Program-made: the position numbers and the translations under genes
Notes under the pieces: model-generated
What the model saw: the letters and a program-made list of their open reading frames with translations, nothing else
Databases searched by the model: none
Told to the model about the DNA's origin: nothing
Assembly: GCF_003971255.1 (NCBI RefSeq)
Contig: NZ_CP034660.1
Coordinates: 4,092,001 to 4,156,000, forward strand
Direction of reading: 5' to 3'
DNA length: 64,000 bases
From: Colwellia sp. Arc7-635
GTDB taxonomy: Bacteria; Pseudomonadota; Gammaproteobacteria; Enterobacterales; Alteromonadaceae
Shown here: positions 46,357-56,217 of the stretch, one piece after another
How positions within the stretch are numbered: position 1 is the first letter of the stretch
Layout of the letters: each line of letters starts with the position of its first letter

Positions 46357-49300
46357 TTATTTACCTAACTGTGACAAAATACTTTCGCGTAATACTTTCA
46401 AGCTGATGGGCTTAGCGATATGTAAATTCATTCCAGCTGCTAAACATTGCTGCCTATCTTCTTCGCGTGCATGTGCTGTCATAGCAATAATAGGCAACGC
46501 TTCATATTGTTGTTGAGCACGAATATGTTTTGTTGCGGTAAGTCCGTCCATTACTGGCATTTGAATATCCATCAAAATAATATCAACGTGGTCTAACGAC
46601 AATTTATCTAGTGCCTCTTGACCATTTTTCGCAACAATAACCTCCGCCTGCATAGACTCTAATAATTTAATCGCCACCAATTGATTCACCAGATTGTCTT
46701 CAACCAGTAATATTTTAAAGCCAGCTAAGTTCACCACTGCAGGTACCACCAAATCAGGCTCAGGAGCATCAATTGCTATAACGCCCTGTGATGATAACCT
46801 GACAAGCTCTTTAGCTAATTTTGCGATTACTTGACGATATAATGGCATTTCTAGCAGTAGGTAATTAATTTTATGGCACGTCAATTGTGCAAGTAATTCA
46901 GATGAAATCACACTACCTATTGGCTGACATAATGCAAGTACCGTTATATGCTGTTCCAGTGCTTGTAATTCATCTTCAGAAAAGCCTTTCGGATACTGGC
47001 TACTATCAACAAAGAGTATGATTTTCTCACTTACATTCAATGCTTTTAACTGCGTCACTTCTTCAATATTAACAAATTCTTGCCCAATATCTTTAAAGTT
47101 CTCGAGCAGCTTATTTGGTAAATCTACCCCAAGGTTAATCATTGAGTTGCAGTCAAATGTCGGCTGGTATTTCGTTAAGCAATAATCTGAGTAATCAAAG
47201 TTTTCAGCGTTTATGTGCTTCATATCCATCGGTAGCGCCAGAGTGAACTCTGCGCCTTGGCCTAATTCACTTTCAATATTTATTTCACCTCCCAGTAATT
47301 GGGCAATGTGTTGGCATATTGATAAACCTAAACCAGTCCCACCATAAACGCGGGTCATCGACTCATCGGCCTGTTTAAATGCCTCAAATAACCCTGACTG
47401 CTTTGCTTTTTCTATTCCTATGCCAGTGTCTTTGACTTTAAATAAAATCGCTACATTGTCAGCATCGCTCAACTTAGTAACACCACAAGATAACGACACG
47501 CTAAGTTGCACCTTGCCTCGTTCAGTGAATTTAATCGCATTATTGAGTAAGTTACTCAATACTTGCACCAAACGCATTGTGTCAGTTTGAATTTGTAATG
47601 GTACTCGGCTATCGATAGCAACACTCAAACTTAAATCTTTACCTACCAGTGCCGCAAGATTAAGGTTGAGTGCTTGCGAAACAACACTCTCAAGGTCAAT
47701 CAGCTCTTTATGTACTGACATATTTCCCGATTCAACTTTCGCAGAATCAAGCAACTCGTTGACTAAATAAAGCAAGGTTGTTGACGCAGTTTCAGCATTG
47801 GCTAAATATTGCTCTTGTACCTTATTAAGCCGACTTTGTTGTAAGAGGAAGAACATGCCTTGGATAGCATTAATCGGCGTGCGAATTTCGTGGCTCATAT
47901 TGGCCAAAAATTGGCTCTTAATTTGGTTTGCTTCTTCAGCTTGGTTTTTCGCTCGTTGTAAAGCTTGGTTAATCTCAAACTGTTGAGTAACATCACGAAT
48001 AAGCACAATACTCCCCAAAAGAGCACTGTCTTCACCATAAAAAGGCGCTTTATAAATTTCATAAGTATTGCCTTCAGTTGAAACCGTTTGCTGGTGTGCT
48101 TTTGGAATATTATCGGCTTGATAGCGTCCTAAGCTTTGAGCGACTTTCTCACCTAAATCAGTCGCTATAAAGTCGCTAATCTGGCAACCTAAAATATCGA
48201 CCTCTTTTTGCAACACTAACTGCTCTACTGCTTGATTACAGCCGATGAGTCGGCCTTGTTGATCGTTAAATAAAATATAATCAGGGATCGCATCCATTAC
48301 CGAGCGCAATAGTGCGTAATCACGTTGATGTTGCTCACTTTTACGAAATAGCGCTTGGGTTTTTTCTTTAACTCTCAAATCAAGCTCATTATTTTGATCT
48401 TTGAGACGCTGCATTAAACTGCGATTTTGACCAAATAAATCTTCAACTATTTTAAACCAATGCCGCCACTCGTCAGAAGGCTTTATTTTACCCGGGTCAC
48501 CTGCAGAACAGTTTTCAATATGGCTAATAAACTTCTTAGAAGGAGCGATGAATGAACGATAAGTAACAAAATAAACCACGACTAGCAAACTTAATAAGCC
48601 GAAAAAGATACTGGCAAATATTGCAATAAAACGTTGGTTAATCTTACTGTAGAAGTTATTTTTTTGGCTGTACTCTAATAAAATCCACTCATTAATTGGC
48701 AGCTTTATTTTTTGTACGATTAAATCTCCGACTTCTGAGCTGGCACCAAGATCCAATAAGGACTGGTAACTCAGCTGATTTAATTGTGAGGGCGCAGCGT
48801 CACTAAAAGCAGTTTGTGCGTTTAGCGTTAAATTAGCACGATTTTTATGCAATAAAACATGGCTATGCTTATCCACAATAATATAACCATGTCCCTTATC
48901 ATTCACCTTAGGTAGATAATGAGATAAGCCTGCTGTGTTGATATCAATTAACAACGCTCCTTTCATTTCATTATCTAAATACACCCCCATACCTAAAGCG
49001 GTATTTAACCCTTTGCCTGCTGAGTCAACATAAGGACGTGACCAAAATTGTTCATTCGCAGACTTTGAAGTTTTAATTTTAAGCATTAAGTTATTGGTCA
49101 AGCTTTGATCGCTATACTGCCAAATACTTTTGGGCACCCAAGGGTATAAATTAACAAATCTACGCATTGAAATGTAGTATAACCAATTAGCCTCTTTGAT
49201 AGACTCCTCAGCGGTAACAAAAGCAGGTGTTAACGCGTGCGCCATAATCAGTTCATGCTTAAGCGACTGATCAAATGAATCAATGCGGCCAATACCGGTA

Positions 49301-49662
49301 ATATTACCGCTCATAATGCGGTTGTTTGTGCTTAAATTTTTTCGAGCTTTGTTAAGGTAGAAATATTGACCATCTTGCTGTAATGGCGGTAATACACTGG
49401 GAAGTTCGTCAGGAAAACGTAAGTAATATTGTGCTAAATCTCGCATGCCAGTGAGTGTTTCTACCGTACCGGATAGTTTATTATTAAGCTGCGTACTATA
49501 GCTGCTAACTTCCGCTAGTTTAGCTTCATTATGGAGTTGACGGGCAAGATAATAATTATAAAAAGTCAGTATAAAAGTCAGCAACATAATGCCAGAAAAA
49601 ACGACCATGACTGATTTATTGTAGCGGTGAAAAAGTTGCTCTTTTGAATTTTGTTCGAACAC
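46357..49662 (-). CDS. Hybrid sensor histidine kinase with periplasmic sensor, PAS and receiver domains
   Basis: 1101 residues. Two membrane helices (about 19-38 and 348-369) bracket a periplasmic Cache-like sensor domain (about 40-345, with WSRPYVDSAGKGLNTALGMGV). Then a HAMP-like linker and coiled coil, a PAS domain (about 455-570), HisKA with FLANMSHEIRTPINAI (phospho-His about 594), the HATPase with NAIKFTE, DTGIGIE and GTGLGLSI, a degenerate receiver-like stretch (about 860-960), and a true receiver with phospho-Asp in IILMDIQMPVMDG (about 1030). No phosphotransfer domain is seen, so an external Hpt protein is needed. The ligand is unknown. Confidence 0.93.
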   Translation of the reverse strand: MFEQNSKEQLFHRYNKSVMVVFSGIMLLTFILTFYNYYLARQLHNEAKLAEVSSYSTQLNNKLSGTVETLTGMRDLAQYYLRFPDELPSVLPPLQQDGQYFYLNKARKNLSTNNRIMSGNITGIGRIDSFDQSLKHELIMAHALTPAFVTAEESIKEANWLYYISMRRFVNLYPWVPKSIWQYSDQSLTNNLMLKIKTSKSANEQFWSRPYVDSAGKGLNTALGMGVYLDNEMKGALLIDINTAGLSHYLPKVNDKGHGYIIVDKHSHVLLHKNRANLTLNAQTAFSDAAPSQLNQLSYQSLLDLGASSEVGDLIVQKIKLPINEWILLEYSQKNNFYSKINQRFIAIFASIFFGLLSLLVVVYFVTYRSFIAPSKKFISHIENCSAGDPGKIKPSDEWRHWFKIVEDLFGQNRSLMQRLKDQNNELDLRVKEKTQALFRKSEQHQRDYALLRSVMDAIPDYILFNDQQGRLIGCNQAVEQLVLQKEVDILGCQISDFIATDLGEKVAQSLGRYQADNIPKAHQQTVSTEGNTYEIYKAPFYGEDSALLGSIVLIRDVTQQFEINQALQRAKNQAEEANQIKSQFLANMSHEIRTPINAIQGMFFLLQQSRLNKVQEQYLANAETASTTLLYLVNELLDSAKVESGNMSVHKELIDLESVVSQALNLNLAALVGKDLSLSVAIDSRVPLQIQTDTMRLVQVLSNLLNNAIKFTERGKVQLSVSLSCGVTKLSDADNVAILFKVKDTGIGIEKAKQSGLFEAFKQADESMTRVYGGTGLGLSICQHIAQLLGGEINIESELGQGAEFTLALPMDMKHINAENFDYSDYCLTKYQPTFDCNSMINLGVDLPNKLLENFKDIGQEFVNIEEVTQLKALNVSEKIILFVDSSQYPKGFSEDELQALEQHITVLALCQPIGSVISSELLAQLTCHKINYLLLEMPLYRQVIAKLAKELVRLSSQGVIAIDAPEPDLVVPAVVNLAGFKILLVEDNLVNQLVAIKLLESMQAEVIVAKNGQEALDKLSLDHVDIILMDIQMPVMDGLTATKHIRAQQQYEALPIIAMTAHAREEDRQQCLAAGMNLHIAKPISLKVLRESILSQLGK

Positions 49663-50060
49663 CCAAATGCCCTATTATTAACGACGATATCAATTAAATT
49701 AATCGTTAAACTTTAGCGACTGAGAAGCTAAGCTCATGACTCATTTGCGATAACTATATCGCTTAATGTTAAATGAAAGTTGCGACGGAGGATAGTATTG
49801 ATAAATTAGCCTGGCTGTTAAGCGCTCGAATGGGTGTTATAGCATCTCTTATCCTTGCTACCTTAACGTTGATACGACAAAAAATAGAGTAGTACTTAAA
49901 CAAATATTGTAGCAATAAGTACCACTGCAATATTATCAACTCAAAAGCGTATTTAAGTTTGCGCCCACGGCCTAAGTAAATTGTGATGAACACCGGCCAA
50001 GCAGATGATTTATTTACTGTCAGCAACCTTTTCACTAAGGCTTCGAATCGACATATCTAA
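49663..50060. other. Non-coding gap before the oxygenase remnant
   Basis: About 400 bp. A 39-codon frame on the plus strand (from about 49771) and an 88-codon frame on the minus strand exist but lack support. Nothing else is seen. Confidence 0.35.
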
Positions 50061-50320
50061 CTAAAATAATCGTGCAGGCTTTTCATCACTATTAACGATG
50101 CTTTGTAACCAAAAGATAGACGCTAGACGACGACCTCGGGTAACAGGAATTACTCGATGTAAAATCGTTGATGGATATAAAACCATACTACCTGCGGGTA
50201 GTTTTACGCTATGTGAGCCATAAGTATCTTCAATGACGAGTCACCACCGTCATAATCTTCAGGTGTATTCAAAACACTGTCATAGACACATCAGTCCAAT
50301 CAAAACGAGTAAAACATCAC
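50061..50320 (-). pseudogene. Decayed 2OG-Fe(II) oxygenase (PiuC/PKHD-type), C-terminal end
   Basis: On the minus strand, about 80 codons read as [42 protein letters not shown], then [20 protein letters not shown] and an end at TAG 50061. This matches the C-terminal core of PKHD-type hydroxylases such as PiuC/YbiX, including the His/Arg of the HRVIPVTRG iron/2-oxoglutarate site. Two one-base frameshifts (near 50240 and 50270) and loss of the N-terminal half show that it is a remnant. No intact copy is in the window. Confidence 0.8.
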
Positions 50321-50463
50321 AACAACATTCTATTCAATAAATTTTAGCAAAAAATTTGCCCTTATACGGATTTATTTAATGATCACTTCTATGATTAACG
50401 ATACTATAGCGCCCTTTTTTTAGCGTGTATTTATTACACGAGTGATGAGTTGGAGTTTTTTCT

Positions 50464-53382
50464 ATGACATTTTACCCTGGACAACGCTGGATTAGTGATA
50501 GTGAGTCAGATCAAGGGCTAGGTACCGTTACCTCTGTCGAAGGTCGTTTTGTAACTATCGTATTTACGGCAACTGGGGATGCAAGACAATACGCCATAGA
50601 CAATGCACCACTAACCCGCGTAATGTTTAACACCGGCGATAGCATTCCAAGCCATGAAGGTTGGTCGCTTACCGTAGAGTCTTTTGAAGAAAATGCTAAT
50701 TTATTGACTTACTTTGGTGTTCGACAAGATACCGGAGAAGCGACTTCACTAAAAGAAATGATGATTGATCATTTCATTAAATTTAATAAGCCTCATGACC
50801 GTCTGTTAAATGGTCAAATTGATCGTCTAGATTGGTTCCGTTTACGCAAAGATTGTTTGCATCATCAGTTTAGCCAACAACAGTCTGATTTAATGGGCCT
50901 TAGTGGCGGTCGCGTTAGCTTGATCCCACATCAATTATATATTGCTGAAGAAGTCGGCAGCCGTTTTGCGCCACGCGTTTTACTCGCTGATGAAGTTGGC
51001 CTAGGTAAAACGATTGAAGCTGGTTTAATCATTCATCAACAATTAGTTACAGGCCGTGCCAAACGCGTACTGATCATAGTACCAGAGTCATTAATGCACC
51101 AATGGTTGGTGGAGATGCTACGCCGCTTTAACCTACCCTTTAGTATCTTTGATGAGAGTCGTTGTGAAGAAACCTCAAGTAACGACGAAGATGAAAGCGA
51201 AAATCCTTTCAGCACTGAACAATTAGTACTTGTTAATCTTGGCTTTATTACTAAAAATCCACGCTGGTATGAAGCACTTATCGAGGAAGAATGGGACTTA
51301 ATGGTTGTTGATGAAGCACATCATTTGAGCTGGCAACAAGACAACGCAAGCATTGAATACCAATGTATTGAGCAATTAGCGCAAACCATTCCAGGCGTAT
51401 TGTTACTTACAGCAACACCAGATCAATTAGGCCATGAAGGTCACTTTGCCCGTTTACGATTACTTGATCCTGACCGTTTCTTCGACTATCAAAAGTTTAC
51501 CGAGGAAGAGCAGCATTACACTGAAGTTGCTGATGCAGCCAATACCTTAGTTACTACTGAACCATTAGCTAGCGAGCAAGTAGCCACATTAACAACATTG
51601 TTAAAAGAAGCTGACGTTAGCACTCATATTGCGGCAATCAATCATCCTGAAGAAGATCAGCAAAAAAATGCTCGCCAGCACATTCTTGATCAGTTGCTAG
51701 ACCGTCATGGTACAGGTCGTATCTTGTTCCGTAATAGCCGAAATACGATTAAAGGCTTTCCAGGTCGTGAATTACATGCCACGCCACTTGCTATGCCAGA
51801 AGCGTATCAAGAGTCGATCAATGAACTCTTGTTATCTGGTACTGCTGAAGACTTAAAGTCACAAGCACAAGCGAAGTTTATCTTCTCTCCAGAAACCCTA
51901 TTTAGCCTAGACGGCCACGAAGATTGGTATGATATTGATCCTCGCGTTGAATATTTAATCGATTTATTACAATCGCTTAAAAAAGAGAAAGTATTAGTTA
52001 TTTGTGCCCATGCACAAACAGCAATTGACTTAGAAACAGCCCTTCGTGTTAAAGAAGGTATGCGTGCTGCGGTATTCCATGAAGGTTTAAGCATTTTTGA
52101 ACGCGATCGCGCTGCCGCTTACTTTGCACAGGATGAAGATAGCGCGCAAGTATTACTCTGTTCTGAAATAGGCAGTGAAGGCCGTAACTTCCAATTCGCT
52201 CACCACTTGGTCTTGTTTGATTTACCACGTAACCCGGATTTACTTGAGCAACGTATTGGCCGTTTAGACCGTATTGGCCAAACTGAAACTATCCGCATTC
52301 ACGTGCCATATTTTGAAGATTCAGCACAAAGCTTATTGTTTAAATGGTATAAACAGGCATTAAATGCTTTTGAGCACACTTGTATTACTGGCCATGCTGT
52401 TTTTCAAGCCTTTGGCGATACTTTGTTTGACCTTGCACTGAGTGCTAACTGGGACTCTAACGAGGCAGAGCAACTGATCAAGCAAAGTCATGAAAAACAT
52501 CTTGCTATCAAACAAGATTTGGAAAACGGCCGAGATAAGTTATTAGAATTACACTCTTCTGGTCAAGGTAAAGCACATGCCTTAGTTGAAAAAATAGAAA
52601 AATTAGATCAACAAATTCATCTGCCACAATTTATGTTTCAATTGTTGGATGTTTTTGGCATTCAACAAGATGATAAAGCTGATAACGCAATTGCATTGCA
52701 ACCTTCTGAGCATATGCTGTGTACAAACTTCCCTTGTTTACCTGAAGATGGCGCAACGATTACCTTTAATCGTCAAACTGCTTTAGCCGTTGAAAACTAC
52801 CAACTGATTACTTGGGATCATCCAATGGTGCGTGGCGCTATGGATTTGGTCTTATCTGATGAAATTGGTAACTCAAGCATCGGCCTATTAAAAAATCCGG
52901 CACTACCTGCCGGCACATTTTTCTTAGAGTGTATATTTACCTTAGAAGCTATTGCGCCAAGCAACTTGCAATTAGGTCGTTATTTACCAACAACACCTAT
53001 TCGTATTTTGGTTGATAAGAATGGTAATGACCTTGCCGATAAGGTTAGCGAAACGGTATTGGATCAACAGTTATCTCCAGTCAAAAAACAAGTGGCACTG
53101 CAATTAGTCAAGGCACTTAAAAGCCAAGTTGCACCATTGGTGGCCAAAGCTGAAGTTCATGCAGAGCAACATGTTAATACGATTCAAGCAAAAGCATTAG
53201 CTAGTATGCAAGTTGCAATGGATGAAGAACATCAACGTTTAACCGCATTAAAAGCGATAAACCCTAGTGTTCGTCAACAGGAAATTGACTTTATTTTAAT
53301 GCAGAAGAACGCCTTAGCAGAATACATTGAAAAAGCACAAATCAAGTTTGAAGCAGTAAGACTCATTGTTGTTAGCAACTAG
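50464..53382 (+). CDS. rapA: RNA polymerase-associated protein RapA
   Basis: 972 residues, the family's length. N-terminal Tudor-like domains (FYPGQRWISDSESDQGLGTVTSVEGR...), Walker A in LADEVGLGKTIEAG (Lys about 182), DEAH in LMVVDEAHHLSW (about 283-286), TATPDQLG, and the second helicase half with LLCSEIGSEGRNFQFAHHLVLFDLPRNPDLLEQRIGRLDRIGQ. It binds core RNA polymerase and recycles stalled enzyme. It is followed by rluA as in E. coli. Confidence 0.97.
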   Translation: MTFYPGQRWISDSESDQGLGTVTSVEGRFVTIVFTATGDARQYAIDNAPLTRVMFNTGDSIPSHEGWSLTVESFEENANLLTYFGVRQDTGEATSLKEMMIDHFIKFNKPHDRLLNGQIDRLDWFRLRKDCLHHQFSQQQSDLMGLSGGRVSLIPHQLYIAEEVGSRFAPRVLLADEVGLGKTIEAGLIIHQQLVTGRAKRVLIIVPESLMHQWLVEMLRRFNLPFSIFDESRCEETSSNDEDESENPFSTEQLVLVNLGFITKNPRWYEALIEEEWDLMVVDEAHHLSWQQDNASIEYQCIEQLAQTIPGVLLLTATPDQLGHEGHFARLRLLDPDRFFDYQKFTEEEQHYTEVADAANTLVTTEPLASEQVATLTTLLKEADVSTHIAAINHPEEDQQKNARQHILDQLLDRHGTGRILFRNSRNTIKGFPGRELHATPLAMPEAYQESINELLLSGTAEDLKSQAQAKFIFSPETLFSLDGHEDWYDIDPRVEYLIDLLQSLKKEKVLVICAHAQTAIDLETALRVKEGMRAAVFHEGLSIFERDRAAAYFAQDEDSAQVLLCSEIGSEGRNFQFAHHLVLFDLPRNPDLLEQRIGRLDRIGQTETIRIHVPYFEDSAQSLLFKWYKQALNAFEHTCITGHAVFQAFGDTLFDLALSANWDSNEAEQLIKQSHEKHLAIKQDLENGRDKLLELHSSGQGKAHALVEKIEKLDQQIHLPQFMFQLLDVFGIQQDDKADNAIALQPSEHMLCTNFPCLPEDGATITFNRQTALAVENYQLITWDHPMVRGAMDLVLSDEIGNSSIGLLKNPALPAGTFFLECIFTLEAIAPSNLQLGRYLPTTPIRILVDKNGNDLADKVSETVLDQQLSPVKKQVALQLVKALKSQVAPLVAKAEVHAEQHVNTIQAKALASMQVAMDEEHQRLTALKAINPSVRQQEIDFILMQKNALAEYIEKAQIKFEAVRLIVVSN

Positions 53383-53413
53383 TTTATTGCTCACTCTAGC
53401 ATAATGATAAAAC

Positions 53414-53452
53414 TAACAAGGCTACACCTAGGTGTAGCCTTGTTTTTTTCTC
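53414..53452 (+). terminator. Terminator of rapA
   Basis: AAGGCTACACC and GGTGTAGCCTT pair around TA, followed by a T-run. Confidence 0.88.
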
Positions 53453-53505
53453 AACGCTTATTTCATATCTCGTAGCATCCTCAACCGACCTTAAGGAAAA
53501 ATAAT

Positions 53506-54189
53506 ATGGCTGCCAATCCTGACTTTATTTATCAGCCTCCGATGAGTCCTTACCTTGATATCGTATATCAAGACAACGACTTAGTGGTGCTCAACAAACC
53601 AAGTGGTTTACTCACTGTGCCTGGTCGCTTACCTGAGCATCAAGACTGTTTGCAAAATAGGGTACTAAAAGTGCTACCGACAGCCACCGTTGTTCATCGC
53701 TTGGATATGGCGACATCGGGCATTATTTTAATGGCACTGAATAAACCAGCACATGTGGCTATTAGTCGTCAGTTTGAAAAGCGCTTAACGCAAAAATGCT
53801 ACATTGCTCGGGTTTTTGGTAAAATTGAAAATGCGACAGGCTCTGTCGACCAGCCGTTAATTTGCGATTGGCCAAATAGACCAAAACAAAAAGTAGATTT
53901 TGAGCAGGGTAAAGCTTCATTAACTCACTATAAAGTATTAAGTTATCGAGAAAGTACTGACGGTAAAACAACGACGTTAGTTGAGCTGACACCGGTTACG
54001 GGACGTTCTCACCAGCTACGTGTACATATGTTGTCGCTTGGCCATCCAATACTCGGGGATCGACTCTACGCTCACGAGCAAGCATTAGCCATGAGTAAGC
54101 GTTTACAGTTACATGCAAAAATGTTGCAAGTTAGCCATCCTGTATCCGGTGAAACCTTAACTTTTTCAAAAGCATGCCCTTTTGACTAA
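53506..54189 (+). CDS. rluA: Pseudouridine synthase RluA (23S rRNA 746 / tRNA 32)
   Basis: 227 residues. IVYQDNDLVVLNKPSGLLTVPGR opens the fold; the catalytic Asp is in VHRLDMATSG (about 66-75); the KC YIA...G and TGRSHQLRVHMLSLGHPILGDRLY motif follows. No S4 domain. RluA modifies U746 of 23S rRNA and U32 of several tRNAs. Neighbour of rapA, which supports RluA over RluC/D. AAGGAAAAA precedes the ATG. Confidence 0.9.
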   Translation: MAANPDFIYQPPMSPYLDIVYQDNDLVVLNKPSGLLTVPGRLPEHQDCLQNRVLKVLPTATVVHRLDMATSGIILMALNKPAHVAISRQFEKRLTQKCYIARVFGKIENATGSVDQPLICDWPNRPKQKVDFEQGKASLTHYKVLSYRESTDGKTTTLVELTPVTGRSHQLRVHMLSLGHPILGDRLYAHEQALAMSKRLQLHAKMLQVSHPVSGETLTFSKACPFD

Positions 54190-54501
54190 TCGCCAGTGCA
54201 GGCTTATATTAAGACTTGGTTAATGTGGTTGTCATGTGGGTAGTTTGGTTGGCTAGCTGATACTTACACAGAGTCACAACATTTACGATTATGCTCAAAC
54301 AACTATCAATAATATAAATACTATTGATAGTCTGGCGATCGATACTGTTGAGCGTATTTACGCCAACATTTATTTTGTAGCTAACCTTTCATAGTTCGTA
54401 CTGTCGATGGTGTTGTCGATAACATTAGTCAGCGTTTGCTATAGTCCATGAATCATGAATGAAATAATGATTCTGCCACCTGCTCAAGGAAAATATCTTT
54501 T
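54190..54501. other. Intergenic stretch with an inverted repeat
   Basis: ACTATCAATA and TATTGATAGT (about 54301-54331) form a 10-bp stem around ten bases. No T-run follows, so terminator status is weak. Nothing else is seen. Confidence 0.45.
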
Positions 54502-55449
54502 ATGCGCTTGAAAACATCCCCAGTAGTGCTACTGATCACCTTAACGGTTTTAAACCTGTTTATAACTAGCAGCTATTCATTAGCACTTGCAGCATCTCCC
54601 GAAGAGGAAAAAAGTGCTGAACAAAAAGATACCGATAGCGCAGAAAAGAAAACAGACGACACTGTAAAAATTAAAGTCACCAAAAAAATCGATATTGCAG
54701 CGCCTATTGATAGCTTTAAACAACAACAAGATGATATTGAGCACTACTTAACTCAAGAAAAAATCGTCCCTCTACTTGTTGGTCCTGACAGTTACCTTAC
54801 GGCAATTAATGAGCAAACCACGGGGGTTAACAAGGGAGTAATGGTGTTAATACCTGATTGGCAACAAAGTATAGCGACACCTAACGCTTTGAACCAGCTA
54901 CGAAAAAATATGCCGCAGCATGGCTGGACAACCATTACCTTACACCCTCCGCATCAACCAAGTGATTACCCGTCGCAAGTATTAACGAGTGAAGAACGTG
55001 ATAGTAAAAATACTGAAAGCTTAACAAAATACAGCAAAAAATTTGCTGATATTATGCTGGCCGTTATAGAAAAAGCAAAAAGCTATCCTGGCGTTATTAT
55101 TATTGTTGCTGAAGGTAGCCATGCTGCGCTAATAGTCGATGTATGCCAACAAGGCATGGTGAGTTCGCCTAGCGCAATGGTTATGCTCAGCAGCTATATG
55201 CCGACCTTGCCAGAAAATACTAAATTAGCGCAACAGCTTGCTGCAACAGACTATCCTGTCTTTGATTTATATTTACAACGTGATCATTACTTAGTCGTTG
55301 CGAACGCAAAGGTTAGAAAAGAGATCGCGAAAAGAGAAATGAAAGTGTATTACCGACAAAAGCAATTAAATAACCGTACGACAGGCTATTACCCTGAAGA
55401 GACATTAACGAGAGAAATTATAGGTTGGTTAAGCTCTATCGGCTGGTAA
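54502..55449 (+). CDS. DUF3530 family exported protein, alpha/beta-hydrolase-like
   Basis: 315 residues. A signal peptide (about 1-31, ending SLALAAS) is followed by a charged, Lys/Glu-rich linker, so it is periplasmic. The body reads GVMVLIPDWQQSIATPNALNQLRKNMPQHGWTTITLHPP and IIIVAEGSHAALIVDVC, the DUF3530 pattern in which a Gly-x-Ser/Ala-type elbow is degraded (AEGSHAA). Function is not known for the family. CAAGGAAAA precedes the ATG. Confidence 0.82.
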   Translation: MRLKTSPVVLLITLTVLNLFITSSYSLALAASPEEEKSAEQKDTDSAEKKTDDTVKIKVTKKIDIAAPIDSFKQQQDDIEHYLTQEKIVPLLVGPDSYLTAINEQTTGVNKGVMVLIPDWQQSIATPNALNQLRKNMPQHGWTTITLHPPHQPSDYPSQVLTSEERDSKNTESLTKYSKKFADIMLAVIEKAKSYPGVIIIVAEGSHAALIVDVCQQGMVSSPSAMVMLSSYMPTLPENTKLAQQLAATDYPVFDLYLQRDHYLVVANAKVRKEIAKREMKVYYRQKQLNNRTTGYYPEETLTREIIGWLSSIGW

Positions 55450-55687
55450 GCTATGCGCTAGCTATTAGCGGTAAGCGTTCGACACTTTGAACACAGGCTT
55501 TTCTGCAAAATACGTTTTTAGACAGAACTAAACTATAGGGTAATACAATGAAGCATGGTAGACAGAATTTCTACTTTCATCGAAGTTAATGTTTCTCTGT
55601 TAATTTTTTTCATCTGTACCTGACCCTATTTATACTCATTTGGTGGGACTTATATTATCGAGAAACTCTGATATTTGTGGGTATCGC
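55450..55687. other. Intergenic stretch with a possible transposon-end remnant
   Basis: The sequence CTGACCCTATTTAT is of a kind often found at the ends of REP-associated transposase genes in marine Alteromonadales; a similar CTGACCCCA appears at about 21530. No gene is preserved. Confidence 0.3.
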
Positions 55688-56038
55688 TCAGTCCCGATCA
55701 TTTTTATTCCTTTTTTTATCCATATCTTTTGTTATTGGGTATGTAAAAAATAAACTTATGGATATATATAAAAAAATTCCACCAGCTCTGCTGCCATTAA
55801 AGAAATTAAGCCAAATAGCTACAATAACTCCAAGAAGCAAAGTTACAGCGTATTGCACTTTAATTCTTGGATTTTTTGTCAATGCTTCCATCATCGGATT
55901 AATCAAATAATTTACAATCACCAAAAATAAAAACAGAACGGCTTCTATATACAATTGTTTAATGAATAATATTCCAGGAATAAATGGTAAGAATATTATT
56001 AACGCATTTATTAAGGGCTTTATATTATTATATTTCAT
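55688..56038 (-). CDS. Small multi-helix membrane protein
   Basis: 116 residues, four hydrophobic segments (about 10-27, 29-45, 62-80, 86-100) and a strongly charged C-terminal tail (DKKRNKNDRD). Family not recognised. It stands alone between the DUF3530 gene and the efflux permease; the overlapping plus-strand frame is its shadow. Confidence 0.6.
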   Translation of the reverse strand: MKYNNIKPLINALIIFLPFIPGILFIKQLYIEAVLFLFLVIVNYLINPMMEALTKNPRIKVQYAVTLLLGVIVAIWLNFFNGSRAGGIFLYISISLFFTYPITKDMDKKRNKNDRD

Positions 56039-56107
56039 AACCCCACCAAACCGATTGATTTTATTAATATTTCATAACTATACAAATAGAGTCAGATACA
56101 CATTAGA

Positions 56108-56155
56108 ATACTAAAACCGCATGTTATCCATCAGATACCATGCGGTTTTATTAAG
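56108..56155. terminator. Terminator of the second efflux operon (bidirectional)
   Basis: AAAACCGCATG and CATGCGGTTTTA pair around a 17-base loop. On the minus strand it follows the permease stop at 56218. Confidence 0.8.
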
Positions 56156-56217
56156 CTTCAATACTTAAATCAAGCAAGTTACTCAACTGTCCTAAGATCT
56201 AACCTTTAACTACTTAT

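Noticed and set aside
49769-50035. 88-codon minus-strand frame next to the oxygenase remnant
   Set aside because: No ribosome site, no family, composition unlike neighbours; treated as chance. A 39-codon plus-strand frame there is equally unsupported.
55677-55910. Plus-strand frame over the small membrane protein
   Set aside because: It is the antisense shadow of the minus-strand gene with four hydrophobic segments.
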